Assembly (NCBI RefSeq): GCF_029277445.1
Contig: NZ_CP119567.1
Coordinates: 558,001 to 622,000 of the forward strand
Direction: 5' to 3'
Source: Pararhizobium qamdonense
GTDB taxonomy: Bacteria; Pseudomonadota; Alphaproteobacteria; Rhizobiales; Rhizobiaceae
DNA: 64,000 nt
The position numbers were made by a program, and so were the translations under genes. The notes beneath the pieces are model-generated. The model was not told the DNA's origin and did no database searches. It worked only from the letters and a program-made list of their open reading frames with translations. Numbering within the stretch: the first letter of the stretch is position 1; each line of letters begins with the position of its first letter. Of this stretch, positions 17,168-27,863 are shown piece after piece.

Positions 17168-18796
17168 CTACGCAAGAATGAGATCGGCGGCCTTTGCGGC
17201 AGCGCCGAGAACGGCAGCATTGGTGTTGCCGCTGACGATGGTGGGCATAATCGAGGCATCGATGACACGCAGCCGATCGACGCCGCGAACTTTCAGGTCC
17301 GGTGTCAAAACGGCTTGCGGATCCCGGTCGTGCCCCATTCTGCAGGTGCCGACGGGATGGTAACCGGTCTTGACCGTGCGGCGGCAATGATCGGCGATCG
17401 CCTCGTCACTCGTCACGTCGATGCCGGGGAAGATTTCCTTGTCGATCAGTTCCCGCATCGGCGACGCCGCAAGAACCGTGCGGGCAAAGCGGAAGCTGGC
17501 GATCGTCAGACGCAGATCGTCCGGATGCGTGAAGATTTGCGTATCGACGATGGGATTGGCAAACGGGTCAGTCGAGGCAAGCGTGACGCTTCCGCGCGCC
17601 TTGGGTCTCAAGAGCAGCGAATTGATGGTAACGCCATCCCCGGGATCGGTGCCCATCACATCCCGGTCGAGATAGACGGTCGGCACGCAGAACATCTGGA
17701 TCGTCGGTTCCGCATTGTTGCCGTCGGGATCATAGAAGGCGCATGTTTCCACGCCGGTGGTGGTCGCAGGGCCGGATTTGAACAGCAGATATTGAAGCCC
17801 GGCCTTGATCATCGGCCAGCCGCGATCCGCCCCATAGTAGCCGAACGAACCCTTGGTCGTCGCGACCACCGGGCACTCGTAGTGATCCTGCAGGTTGCGG
17901 CCGACGCCGGAGAGCGAAACCGCCGTCTGAATGCCGTGACGGGAAAGCTCATCTTCCGGGCCGATGCCGGCGAGCATGAGGATTTTCGGCGTCTGATAGG
18001 CTCCTGCCGCCAGAATGACTTCGACGCCGGCGGTAGCGGTCTTCTTCGAGCCATTCTGCATGTAATCGACGCCGGCAGCTCTGCCATTTTCCAGAACGAG
18101 GCGCGTGACGGTCGCCCCGGTTTCGATCGTCAGCAGCGGATCGTTCATCACGGGAGCGAGAAACGCATCGACCGCGCTGCAGCGGCGGCGGGTCTGCCAG
18201 TCGATCGTATGCTGCATGAAGCCGACGCCGAACTGTCCGGCGCCGTTGAAATCCGGATTATACGGAATGCCCATGCCCTGCAGGGTTTTGACATAGGTGC
18301 GCGTCATCGGGCTGGTATGGCCAAGATCGGAAATCTTCAGCGGTCCGCCAACGCCGTGGAATTCGCCGCCGAGATGATCGTTGTCTTCCTGCGCCTTGAA
18401 ATAGGGCAGGATATCCCGGTACGACCAGGCGCCATCATTGTTTGTCCCCGGCTCGGTCACCGCCTCGTTCCAGCGACCATAATCGGCCGCCTGTCCGCGC
18501 ATGTAGACCATGGCATTGACCGTGCTGCCGCCGCCCAGGACCTTGCCCTGCGGCACGATCGGACCCCGGCCGTTCAGCTGTTCCTGCGGCTTGGTCTGAT
18601 GCATGGACAGATAGGTGTCCTTGGCGAGAAACTTCATGTAGCCCGCCGGAAAATGCATGATCGGATTGGCCTTGCGGGGGCCCCGCTCCAGCATCAGAAC
18701 ACGCGCCTTGCCATCGCGCACGAGACGCGCGGCAACGACGCAGGCCGAACTGCCGCCGCCCACGATGATATAGTCGTATGCCGTCCCCTGGGACAT
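17168..18796 (-). CDS. GMC family FAD-dependent dehydrogenase (choline-dehydrogenase-like)
   Basis: This 542-residue flavoenzyme has the N-terminal FAD-binding motif GGGSSAC (about residues 13-19), the GMC signature around [18 protein letters not shown], and the C-terminal catalytic histidine in [14 protein letters not shown] enzymes oxidise alcohols, choline or sugars. Between a mutarotase gene and dgoD, the likely role is oxidation of an aldose to its lactone, which is inference. It lacks a signal peptide. It is 32 bp downstream of the mutarotase gene and 67 bp upstream of dgoD. Confidence 0.9.
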   Translation of the reverse strand: MSQGTAYDYIIVGGGSSACVVAARLVRDGKARVLMLERGPRKANPIMHFPAGYMKFLAKDTYLSMHQTKPQEQLNGRGPIVPQGKVLGGGSTVNAMVYMRGQAADYGRWNEAVTEPGTNNDGAWSYRDILPYFKAQEDNDHLGGEFHGVGGPLKISDLGHTSPMTRTYVKTLQGMGIPYNPDFNGAGQFGVGFMQHTIDWQTRRRCSAVDAFLAPVMNDPLLTIETGATVTRLVLENGRAAGVDYMQNGSKKTATAGVEVILAAGAYQTPKILMLAGIGPEDELSRHGIQTAVSLSGVGRNLQDHYECPVVATTKGSFGYYGADRGWPMIKAGLQYLLFKSGPATTTGVETCAFYDPDGNNAEPTIQMFCVPTVYLDRDVMGTDPGDGVTINSLLLRPKARGSVTLASTDPFANPIVDTQIFTHPDDLRLTIASFRFARTVLAASPMRELIDKEIFPGIDVTSDEAIADHCRRTVKTGYHPVGTCRMGHDRDPQAVLTPDLKVRGVDRLRVIDASIMPTIVSGNTNAAVLGAAAKAADLILA

Positions 18797-18828
18797 GTCC
18801 TGCTCTCCAACCGCGCTGGCGGTAAATG

Positions 18829-19731
18829 CTACTGTTCTGCCCAGGCAGACGGCTTCATGTGGATGCTGCCCGCAAGCGTTTCTCCGGGTTCAAGCACCTT
18901 CAGATCGCCGAGACCCGTCATGTTGTGGCCGTCTGCCAGATGCGACATCGGTTCGAAACAGAAATAGTCCCGCTGGAAAGCCGGATCGAAGCTGGTGTCG
19001 GACACGAAGACGAAAGCGTGGCGAAACAACGGATCCGCCGTCAGGGAAAGCCGCGCCTGCCGCTCCGGCCAGACAATCTGCGCCTCGCCGCACCAATCCT
19101 CAAAGCCATTGTTGACCCAGCGATGGGGCAGACTGCGCGGATCGCTGAAATCGACATCCAGCGGAATGTCCGTCGCCTCGCCCGGCAGCCAGCCGTCCAC
19201 TTCCGTCCAGTATTTTCGCGCCGGCGCAAGCAGCGTCGTCTTTGGCGTCATTGGAAAATAAGGATGCCAGCCAAGCCCAAAAGGAAGCGCGTTTTCCCCC
19301 GTATTGGTGACCGATAGGGTCAGCTTGAAGCCGTCCTCCTGCAGCACGAAACGCTGGGATGCCGCATAGCTATAGGGTGTTATCTCGCCGGCCGCATGAT
19401 GAAACGAAAGATCGAGCGACCCGGCCGTCTCTTGCGCGACAGTCCACTCCGCCTGCCAGCCTTCGCCATGCAGATAATGCCTGTCCCAATCGGTATTGGC
19501 CTGGAAACGATAGTCGCGGCCGCGAAAGCTGAACCGGTTGTCCCGGACACGATTGCCAAACGGCACCAGCGGATAGCAGCCGGACGCCAAGGCATCGGCG
19601 TCGTCACCGGGCGCTTCGCGCAAAAGCGGCAACCGGACTTCATCGCGCTCCCACCAGAAGCCGAGCACGATGCCACCCTTGGTGGATATGCGGGCCGAAA
19701 GATTTCCATTGCTGAGATGAACGGCAGTCAC
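18829..19731 (-). CDS. Aldose 1-epimerase (mutarotase)
   Basis: The 300-residue protein matches the galactose-mutarotase-like beta-sandwich family: an N-terminal strand set, YPLVPFGNRVRDNRF near residues 52-66, and GLGWHPYFP with the conserved catalytic His. It interconverts alpha and beta anomers of an aldose, supplying the correct anomer to the dehydrogenase encoded next. The start is a GTG just 3 bp downstream of the permease stop, with AAGGGG upstream, so it is tightly coupled to the ABC importer genes. Confidence 0.88.
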   Translation of the reverse strand: MTAVHLSNGNLSARISTKGGIVLGFWWERDEVRLPLLREAPGDDADALASGCYPLVPFGNRVRDNRFSFRGRDYRFQANTDWDRHYLHGEGWQAEWTVAQETAGSLDLSFHHAAGEITPYSYAASQRFVLQEDGFKLTLSVTNTGENALPFGLGWHPYFPMTPKTTLLAPARKYWTEVDGWLPGEATDIPLDVDFSDPRSLPHRWVNNGFEDWCGEAQIVWPERQARLSLTADPLFRHAFVFVSDTSFDPAFQRDYFCFEPMSHLADGHNMTGLGDLKVLEPGETLAGSIHMKPSAWAEQ

Positions 19732-19734
19732 GGC

Positions 19735-20736
19735 CTACCCCTTGTTGCGGGCCGCGCCGCGCTTGATCGCCTGAATATTGGCAAGAACCGCGATGACGAT
19801 GATCAGGCCGCGCACCACCTGCTGGAAGAACGGATTGATCCCGAGAAGCACGAGGCCGTTGCCGATGAGGGTGATGACCAGCACGCCGAGCAAGGTGCCG
19901 AGCATGGAACCGCGCCCACCCGAAAGGGCCGTACCACCAACAACGACCGCAGCGATGACGTCAAATTCCAGGCCGCTTGCAGCCGTCGCATTGCCGGAGC
20001 CCAGCCGCGAGAGAAGAAGGATGCCGGACACGGCCGCCATGGCACCGGCGATGGCAAACAGGGCGACGCGAATGCGCGAAACATTGATGCCAGAGAGAAA
20101 GGCCGCGTGCGGGTTGCCGCCAATGGCAAAGACGGAGCGTCCGAAGGCCGTCTTGCGGCTGACGAAGGCAAAGACGGCAAACAGCACCAGCATGATGATG
20201 GCAGCGGGAGGAACGCCCAGAACCGGACGGTCGAGCATATCGACGATATCGTTGCGTCCGATCGAGACCGGCAACGCATCGGTGACGAACAGTGCCGTAC
20301 CGCGCAACGCGCTCCACAGGCCAAGCGTGCCGACAAAGGACGGCACATCGAAATAGGCACGCAAGATGCCGGCGATGGATGCAAGTGCGGCGCCAATGGC
20401 GATCGCGAACACGAAGGCGACCGGTGTGGGAACGCCCCATTGCAGGAGATAGGCCAGCGCCACGGAAATGAAGGCTACCATCGGGCCGACGCTGACGTCG
20501 ATTTCACCGGAAATGATGATCAGCGTCGCCGCCCAGGCGGCAATGCCGATCGTTGCCGCATCGCGCAGGATGTTGATCTGGTTGTTGAACGTCATGAAGC
20601 CGCCAGCAGTGGCGGTAAAGACGATGTAAAGCACGGCGATCGCAACGAAGAGGCTGATTTCGTTCATGTGCTGCGAGAACCCACCGCGCCGGCGCTCAGC
20701 GGATGCGGGCGTCTTGGCTGCCTGTTCCAGGGACAT
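19735..20736 (-). CDS. Sugar ABC transporter permease (RbsC type)
   Basis: This inner-membrane permease of about 333 residues has 8-10 hydrophobic segments and the RbsC/BPD_transp_2 pattern (ISGEIDVSVGPMVAFISVAL). It forms the channel with the RbsA-type ATPase encoded immediately upstream. The ATG at 20736 has GGAG about ten bases upstream and lies 13 bp after the ATPase stop; the in-frame start at 20784 would overlap the ATPase gene. Confidence 0.92.
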   Translation of the reverse strand: MSLEQAAKTPASAERRRGGFSQHMNEISLFVAIAVLYIVFTATAGGFMTFNNQINILRDAATIGIAAWAATLIIISGEIDVSVGPMVAFISVALAYLLQWGVPTPVAFVFAIAIGAALASIAGILRAYFDVPSFVGTLGLWSALRGTALFVTDALPVSIGRNDIVDMLDRPVLGVPPAAIIMLVLFAVFAFVSRKTAFGRSVFAIGGNPHAAFLSGINVSRIRVALFAIAGAMAAVSGILLLSRLGSGNATAASGLEFDVIAAVVVGGTALSGGRGSMLGTLLGVLVITLIGNGLVLLGINPFFQQVVRGLIIVIAVLANIQAIKRGAARNKG

Positions 20737-20749
20737 TGCGTATTCTCCG

Positions 20750-22276
20750 TCAGTGACCGGCGATGCAGGCTGCCATGACGGCATCCTGATCGATATCGGG
20801 GGATGTGAATTCTTCCTTCAGCGTGCCTTCGCGCAGGACCACGACGCGGTCGCAGACAAGCGGCAGCTCCTCGATCTCGCTGGAGACGAAGATGATGCTG
20901 CGGCCTTCGGCGGCAAGCTGGCGGATGATGGCATAGATCTGGGCCTTCGCCTCGACATCGACGCCGCGCGTCGGCTCGTCAAGCAGAAGGATGCGGCTAT
21001 CGGCATGCACCCAGCGGCCGATGACGACCTTTTGCTGGTTGCCGCCCGATAAGGTTCCGATCGGCGTATCGGTCTCAGCAGTTTTGACATGAAGCCGCTC
21101 GATGACCCTGCGCGTCGCCTGCGCCATCCGGCGCGCCGACAGGACACCGTAGGAACTGACGCTCGCAAAATCGGTCGAGACCGTATTTTCATCGACACCG
21201 AGAAGCGGCACGATGCCTTCTTCCTTGCGGCTTTCCGGCGTGTAGCCGAAACCGGCGTCCAGCATGCGCCGGTATTTTGGCCGGCCGGCGGTTTTTCCAT
21301 CCACCGAGACCGTGCCGCGATCAAAGGCACGCACACCCATGATCGATTGCAGCAACTCCGTGCGGCCGGAGCCCAGAAGGCCGGCAATGCCAAGCACCTC
21401 GCCCTGGCGCAGCTTGAAGGATATCGAGGAGAGTTTCGGCTCCAGCGCCAGACCGGTCACTTCCAAAACGACCTTTTCGCGCGATTTCGTTTCGAGCACG
21501 GCGGCCTGCGCCGCCTCCGAGCCGAGCATCAACCGGACGATGTCGCGCGTATCGGCGCCGGCCACGTCAACCGTGTCAATGATCCTGCCATCGCGCATGA
21601 CGGTTGCCGATTGCGAAATCCGGCGGATCTCGTTCATCCGGTGGCTGACATAGATGACGGCAATACCTTCGCTGGCGATGCGCTTGACGGCGGTCATCAC
21701 CTTTTCGGCCTCCGCTGCGGCAAGCGAGCTGGTCGGCTCGTCGAGGATCACCAGTTTCGGCTTGCCGAGCAGCACCCGGGCGATTTCAAGCAGCTGGCGC
21801 TCGGCGGGGCTCAGACCAGTCACCAGCCGGGACGGCGGCAGGTCGAGGCCAAGGCGTGCCATCGCCTCCTGCGCTTGCGCTTCCATGTCGGAATAGCTGA
21901 GAATGCCGGCCTTGCGCGGCCAGCGGCCGAGAAAGAGATTTTCCGCCAGCGTCATGCCGGGTACGAGCGAGAGTTCCTGATAAACGACGCGCACGCCCTT
22001 GGCGAAGGATTCCTGCGCCCGGGCCGAGCCGGATTGGGTCAATTCCTCGCCATCGATACGCACCGTTCCGGTGTCAGGCACTTCAGCGCCGGTCAGCATG
22101 CGGATCAGCGTGGATTTTCCAGCGCCATTCTTGCCAAGCAGCGCGCGCACTTCGCCCGCAGCAACATCGAATGTAGCGTTGTCGAGTGCCAAAACGCCGG
22201 GATAGCGTTTGGTACAACCTTCAATCGAGGCGATGACAGTCCGGTCAGGGCTCGGGCTCGGGGCAGAATGGATCAT
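20750..22276 (-). CDS. Sugar ABC transporter ATP-binding protein (RbsA/MglA type)
   Basis: This 508-residue protein has two tandem nucleotide-binding domains. The first has GKNGAGKST (Walker A), LSPAERQ as signature and LVILDEPTSSL as Walker B. The second has a degenerate Walker A (GLLGSGRTE), LSGGNQQK and LLLDEPTRGVD. This asymmetry is normal for RbsA/MglA/XylG. It energises uptake of a monosaccharide bound by the protein encoded at 22398-23381. The substrate could be galactose, arabinose or another aldose. Confidence 0.93.
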   Translation of the reverse strand: MIHSAPSPSPDRTVIASIEGCTKRYPGVLALDNATFDVAAGEVRALLGKNGAGKSTLIRMLTGAEVPDTGTVRIDGEELTQSGSARAQESFAKGVRVVYQELSLVPGMTLAENLFLGRWPRKAGILSYSDMEAQAQEAMARLGLDLPPSRLVTGLSPAERQLLEIARVLLGKPKLVILDEPTSSLAAAEAEKVMTAVKRIASEGIAVIYVSHRMNEIRRISQSATVMRDGRIIDTVDVAGADTRDIVRLMLGSEAAQAAVLETKSREKVVLEVTGLALEPKLSSISFKLRQGEVLGIAGLLGSGRTELLQSIMGVRAFDRGTVSVDGKTAGRPKYRRMLDAGFGYTPESRKEEGIVPLLGVDENTVSTDFASVSSYGVLSARRMAQATRRVIERLHVKTAETDTPIGTLSGGNQQKVVIGRWVHADSRILLLDEPTRGVDVEAKAQIYAIIRQLAAEGRSIIFVSSEIEELPLVCDRVVVLREGTLKEEFTSPDIDQDAVMAACIAGH

Positions 22277-22301
22277 GACGAAGCCTGTTTCGGAGTTGAT
22301 G

Positions 22302-22385
22302 CGCCATCATGGCGTGGTCCGGCAGGGCAAACGGAGAATGTTCGCCCTCCCGGTCGGGTCAAGTGCGCCACCCAAGGACTGGCGC
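22302..22385 (-). other. Two small hairpins between binding-protein and ATPase genes
   Basis: The 121-bp intercistronic gap contains CGCCA/TGGCG at 22302-22314 (3-base loop) and GCGCCA/TGGCGC at 22365-22385 (9-base loop). Hairpins at this position often protect the abundant binding-protein part of the mRNA and lower expression of the ATPase and permease. That role is inferred from position only. Confidence 0.35.
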
Positions 22386-22397
22386 AGCCTTAAGAGA

Positions 22398-23381
22398 TCA
22401 CGGAATGCCGTCGGAATGGGCTTCGAGCCAGGCCTTGGCCGATTCCGTCGAGTTATACAGGTCGATATCGTAGGGCACCTTGATGTCTGCAGGTGCCTGA
22501 CCATCGATCGACTTGATCGCCTGCGCCAGGGCCAGCTTGCCCAGGCCCTGACCGGAAATATCGACAACGGCCTTGATGACAGTGAAATCGACCAGTTCCT
22601 GGGCGATTTCCGTGGTCATGTCGCCGCCGAACACCACGGTCTTCCCGACACGGCCCTGGCTTTTGACGGCACGGGCAGCCCCGAGCGTCGCACCACCCGC
22701 TTCACCGAAGAAGGCGTCGAGATCCGGATTGGAGGACAGCATGGTCGCAGCGACGGAAACAGCCTTGTCGAGCGTGGCACCTTCCTGGTTGGCAACGATC
22801 TGGGCACCCGGCACCTTGGCCAAAAGCGCTTCTTCAAAACCCTTGCGGCGCGTGACGCAGACTTCGACGAATTCACAATTGAGAACGGCGATCTTCGGCG
22901 CATCCTTCTTTTCGGCGATGAAATAGTCGGCCGCAGCATCCCCCAGCTTAAAGCCGAAATCATGGGGATCGCCGATGGCATAGGCGGATACGAACTCTTT
23001 CATGTCCTTTTCGCCGAGGCAGGTGTTGTAGCAGACAACCGGAATGCCGGCATCATGCGCGCGCTGGATGGCGCGGTAGGACCCATCGGCAGACACGGGC
23101 GAAACGATGATCGCCTGGACACCGGCCGAGATCAGCGAATCGATGAAGGACGATTCCTTGCTGACATCGCCCTGCGCGTTGGTTTCGATGATGTCGAGTT
23201 TGCGGCCGGCATCGGCGGCTCCGGTCTGGATACCCTTGCGGACACCGGCATAAAAGCCCTGCGCATCCATATAGATCGCGCCGACCTTCAAATCCTTGTC
23301 CTGCGCCGAAGATGGACCGGCGGCAGCACCAACGGCCAGCATCGTCATCGCCGTCAAAGCGGCTATTCTCATGAGCTTCAT
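22398..23381 (-). CDS. Sugar ABC transporter substrate-binding protein (RbsB type)
   Basis: The 327-residue protein has a Sec signal peptide (about residues 1-26, cleavage near PSSAQ) and then a periplasmic type 1 binding-protein fold (peripla_BP_4), with VGAIYMDAQGFY at the start of the mature part. It delivers a sugar to the RbsA/RbsC-type genes that follow. The ATG has a strong GGGAGGAGC Shine-Dalgarno. It is the first gene of the minus-strand sugar operon and is preceded by a promoter and an operator-like palindrome. Two in-frame cysteines (CYNTC) near the middle may form a disulfide. Confidence 0.92.
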   Translation of the reverse strand: MKLMRIAALTAMTMLAVGAAAGPSSAQDKDLKVGAIYMDAQGFYAGVRKGIQTGAADAGRKLDIIETNAQGDVSKESSFIDSLISAGVQAIIVSPVSADGSYRAIQRAHDAGIPVVCYNTCLGEKDMKEFVSAYAIGDPHDFGFKLGDAAADYFIAEKKDAPKIAVLNCEFVEVCVTRRKGFEEALLAKVPGAQIVANQEGATLDKAVSVAATMLSSNPDLDAFFGEAGGATLGAARAVKSQGRVGKTVVFGGDMTTEIAQELVDFTVIKAVVDISGQGLGKLALAQAIKSIDGQAPADIKVPYDIDLYNSTESAKAWLEAHSDGIP

Positions 23382-23461
23382 GTTGCTCCTCCCAAATGAA
23401 ATCGAATTTCGTGATGCGCGACCGACCGGCTGCGATCCCGCACCTCCGGCGGAACGGTTCC

Positions 23462-23489
23462 AAAATAATGTTCATCATATCATTGTCAA
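23462..23489 (-). promoter_or_regulatory. Likely sigma-70 promoter of the sugar operon
   Basis: On the minus strand a perfect TTGACA (23489-23484) is followed after 16 bases by TATTTT (23467-23462), about 80 bp upstream of the binding-protein start. The operator palindrome at 23491-23505 lies directly upstream of the -35 box. Confidence 0.5.
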
Positions 23490-23490
23490 T

Positions 23491-23505
23491 ATAAATAGGA
23501 TTTAT
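23491..23505. promoter_or_regulatory. Operator-like palindrome 1, sugar operon
   Basis: ATAAATAGGATTTAT is a near-perfect inverted repeat. It is almost identical to a second copy at 23646-23660 (ATAAATAGTATTTAT, perfect around a central base). The two copies sit at the two divergent promoters, as expected for a shared GntR-type operator. Confidence 0.6.
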
Positions 23506-23640
23506 TTTTGAAGGATCGTTACAGCTTTTGGGATACGATCATTGCCTCGACGCATCGTCATTTTCGCAATCCTAGATATATCAGTGGCTTGACCGCAAAA
23601 TAGCGCATGGATTTTATCGTTGGTGGATATGTCAGCCTTC

Positions 23641-23668
23641 TTGATATAAATAGTATTTATTCTATGCT
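23641..23668 (+). promoter_or_regulatory. Likely promoter of the GntR gene with embedded operator 2
   Basis: TTGATA (23641-23646) and TATGCT (23663-23668) are 16 bases apart. The perfect palindrome ATAAATAGTATTTAT (23646-23660) fills the spacer, so a bound repressor would block polymerase. This predicts negative autoregulation of the GntR gene. The remainder of the 385-bp intergenic gap (23382-23766) shows nothing else I can name. Confidence 0.5.
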
Positions 23669-23766
23669 GGTTGGCAATCGGGATGAATCGCGATGCGTAT
23701 CCGACCGTTCGAAGCTGGCGGATCACCATCTTCGTGACCGCAAGGGCAATGCAGGGAGGATAGAGA

Positions 23767-24528
23767 TTGACTGTTGGCAGAACGAGGGGAATGACGACCG
23801 CCGAAGGTCTCCCGATCGCCGAAAGCGGCAAGCGCAGCGTTCGCGAAGCGCTTCTCCAGCAGCTGATCGATAAAATCATCTCCGGCGAAATGGCCGAGGG
23901 ATCGACTCTTCCCAATGAGGCCGAGCTGACGGACCGGTTCGGCGTCAGCCGCACGACACTGCGCGAAGCCATGCAACATCTTTCGGCACTGGGGATGATC
24001 CGCTCGCGCACGCGGGCCGGCACGACCATCCTGCCGCGGGAGAATTGGAACTATCTCGACCCGCTGGTGCTCGATGCCACCTTGAAATTCGGCACGGATG
24101 ATCGCTTTTATACATCGCTGATCGATGCCCGCCTGCTCCTGGAGCCGGCCGCCGCCGCACAGGCAGCCTCCAATGCAACCGCACGGCAGCTGTTCCAGAT
24201 TTCCAAGTCCTTTGAGGACATGGTCGAGGCCAATGCGCGCGACACCGAAGCCTGGAGCCGCGCGGATCTCGAATTTCACACCGCCATCATCAATGCCAGC
24301 GGCAATTGGGTCTACCGCCAGTTCGCCACCGCGATCCGGGCCGCATTGCTTGCCAGTTTCCGGCTGACCAACCGCGCCAGCCAGTCGCACGAGCAGGCAA
24401 TCCTGAAACATCAGGAAGTCCTGGAAGCCATCCGGATGCGTCAGCCGGACGTGGCGCGCCACGCCATGGAAAAGCTGATCGGCGTTGCGCGCAGCGAGAT
24501 TGCGGAGGCCCTGCGCAACCGTTCCTGA
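23767..24528 (+). CDS. GntR family regulator, FCD subfamily (DgoR-like)
   Basis: This roughly 253-residue regulator has a winged helix (about residues 25-95; NEAELTDRFGVSRTTLREAM) and a helical FCD effector domain. DgoR, which responds to D-galactonate, belongs to the same subfamily, and dgoD lies in the divergent operon, so aldonate sensing is plausible. The TTG at 23767 has GGGAGG seven bases upstream; the in-frame ATG at 23791, with AGGGG very close, is the alternative and would shorten it by eight residues. It faces the sugar operon across two matching palindromes. Confidence 0.88.
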   Translation: MTVGRTRGMTTAEGLPIAESGKRSVREALLQQLIDKIISGEMAEGSTLPNEAELTDRFGVSRTTLREAMQHLSALGMIRSRTRAGTTILPRENWNYLDPLVLDATLKFGTDDRFYTSLIDARLLLEPAAAAQAASNATARQLFQISKSFEDMVEANARDTEAWSRADLEFHTAIINASGNWVYRQFATAIRAALLASFRLTNRASQSHEQAILKHQEVLEAIRMRQPDVARHAMEKLIGVARSEIAEALRNRS

Positions 24529-24665
24529 TCGCGTGGAGCGAAAGTCATCCGCCGCCTTCATATACCCAGCATCACCGCTGCAGCGATCACTTCGGGTGAT
24601 AGGCCGATCATCACGATTGTGAGCCGGGCCTGAATATGCGACCATCCGGCCGGGAGGATGGCTTG

Positions 24666-26535
<1,870 letters not shown>

Positions 26536-26537
<2 letters not shown>

Positions 26538-26598
26538 TGCAACGGCTGCAACACCTGTTGCGTCCGGCGCAACGCCTGTTGCGCTGGCCTGTTGCATC
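26536..26598. promoter_or_regulatory. Tandem upstream activating sites for the AcoR-like activator
   Basis: Three nested or tandem dyads built from GCAAC/GTTGC occur here. GCAACACCTGTTGC is at 26548-26561, GCGCAACGCCTGTTGCGC is at 26567-26584, and an outer pair consists of GATGCAAC (26536-26543) and GTTGCATC (26591-26598). They lie about 75-135 bp upstream of the sigma-54 promoter, the usual enhancer distance. The repeats are seen directly; AcoR-like proteins are known to use GCAAC-type dyads. Confidence 0.72.
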
Positions 26599-26670
26599 CT
26601 CTCGGATTTAGTCAGGGTGGAGTTATCATAACCATCTGAAATACCTTTAGAAACTCCTTGGAATCCGATC

Positions 26671-26686
26671 TGGCACGCCGCTTGCT
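26671..26686 (+). promoter_or_regulatory. Sigma-54 (-24/-12) promoter
   Basis: TGGCACGCCGCTTGCT matches the sigma-54 consensus TGGCAC-N5-TTGC(A/T) at every conserved base. It is 36 bp upstream of the alcohol dehydrogenase start, with an activator gene and enhancer sites directly upstream. Confidence 0.85.
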
Positions 26687-26721
26687 GACCTTCCTGTTCA
26701 AGAACAACAGGAGGACATGCA

Positions 26722-27795
26722 ATGAAGGCACTGCGCTTTCACGCCGCCAAGGATCTGCGTATCGAAGACGTGACCGATCCCCCCGAGCCCGGCCCGGGCG
26801 AGGTGCTCGTCGACAACAAATTCTGCGGCATCTGCGGAACGGATCTGCACGAATATGCCTATGGCCCCATCTTCGTGCCAAAGGAACCGCATCCGTTTAC
26901 CGGGGCGCATGGGCCGCAAATTCTCGGCCATGAATTCGGCGGCATCGTCAAGGCTGTCGGCGAGGGCGTCGATCATGTGAAGCCCGGCGACCGGGTGTCC
27001 ATCCAGCCGCTCATCATGCCCCGCCAGGGCGATTATTATGCCGATCGCGGCCTCTTTCATCTGAGTGCAAATCTGGCACTCGCGGGTCTCTCCTGGCATT
27101 CCGGAGGGATGGCGCAGGCTGCCCTTCTCAACGGCTACAATGTCCAGCCCATTCCCGATGCGCTCTCGGACCAGGAAGCAGCCCTCATCGAACCGACCGC
27201 CGTTGCGGTCTATGCCTGCGACCGTGGCGGGGTGACGGCCGGCAACAGCGTGCTTGTTACCGGTGCCGGACCGATCGGCATTCTGGTTGCCATGGCCGCA
27301 CGGGCCGCCGGTGCGTCGCAGATCTTCCTGTCCGATCTCAACGACACGCGATTGTCGCTGGCGCGGGAAGCACTTGGCGAGATCCGCACGATCAATCCGA
27401 AGAGCGAGATAGTGGGAAATGTCATCCGCGCCGAGACCGAAGGCAATGCCGGTTGCGATGTCGCCATCGAATGTGTCGGCAACGAACATGCGCTGAAAAA
27501 CTGCGCGGATGCCGTGCGCAAGCAAGGCGTCGTCGTCCAGACCGGGCTTCATCCTGGCGAGAACCCGCTGAACTGGTTCGATGTCACCTTCAAGGACATC
27601 GATATCCGTGGCTCCTGGGCCTATCCCACCCACTACTGGCCCCGCGTGGCGCGGCTGATCGCCAGCGGCCAGATCCCGGCAAGCCGGATCGTCACCAAAT
27701 ATGTCTCGCTGAGCGAGGCGGTCACGGAAGGTTTCGACCAGTTGCTCGATCCCGCCGGCAAACACCTGAAAATCCTGATCGACCTGTCGCGATAG
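26722..27795 (+). CDS. Medium-chain alcohol dehydrogenase (2,3-butanediol dehydrogenase-like)
   Basis: This 357-residue GroES/Rossmann enzyme should oxidise a secondary alcohol or diol with NAD. Catalytic zinc ligands are visible: the CGICGTD segment at residues 35-41 and GHEFGG with His70/Glu71. The nucleotide motif VTGAGPIGIL lies near residue 175. The lobe that normally carries four structural-zinc cysteines has none (P-R-Q-G-D-Y-Y-A-D), so only the catalytic zinc is expected. It is the first gene behind the sigma-54 promoter. Acetoin or butanediol is the natural guess from the AcoR-like regulator, but other diols are possible. Confidence 0.9.
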   Translation: MKALRFHAAKDLRIEDVTDPPEPGPGEVLVDNKFCGICGTDLHEYAYGPIFVPKEPHPFTGAHGPQILGHEFGGIVKAVGEGVDHVKPGDRVSIQPLIMPRQGDYYADRGLFHLSANLALAGLSWHSGGMAQAALLNGYNVQPIPDALSDQEAALIEPTAVAVYACDRGGVTAGNSVLVTGAGPIGILVAMAARAAGASQIFLSDLNDTRLSLAREALGEIRTINPKSEIVGNVIRAETEGNAGCDVAIECVGNEHALKNCADAVRKQGVVVQTGLHPGENPLNWFDVTFKDIDIRGSWAYPTHYWPRVARLIASGQIPASRIVTKYVSLSEAVTEGFDQLLDPAGKHLKILIDLSR

Positions 27796-27863
27796 GCCGA
27801 TCCATCCTTCGGGATGGTTGAGGAGCCGTCCCGTTTTTAAATTCAGCAGGAGGAGATACAAGA

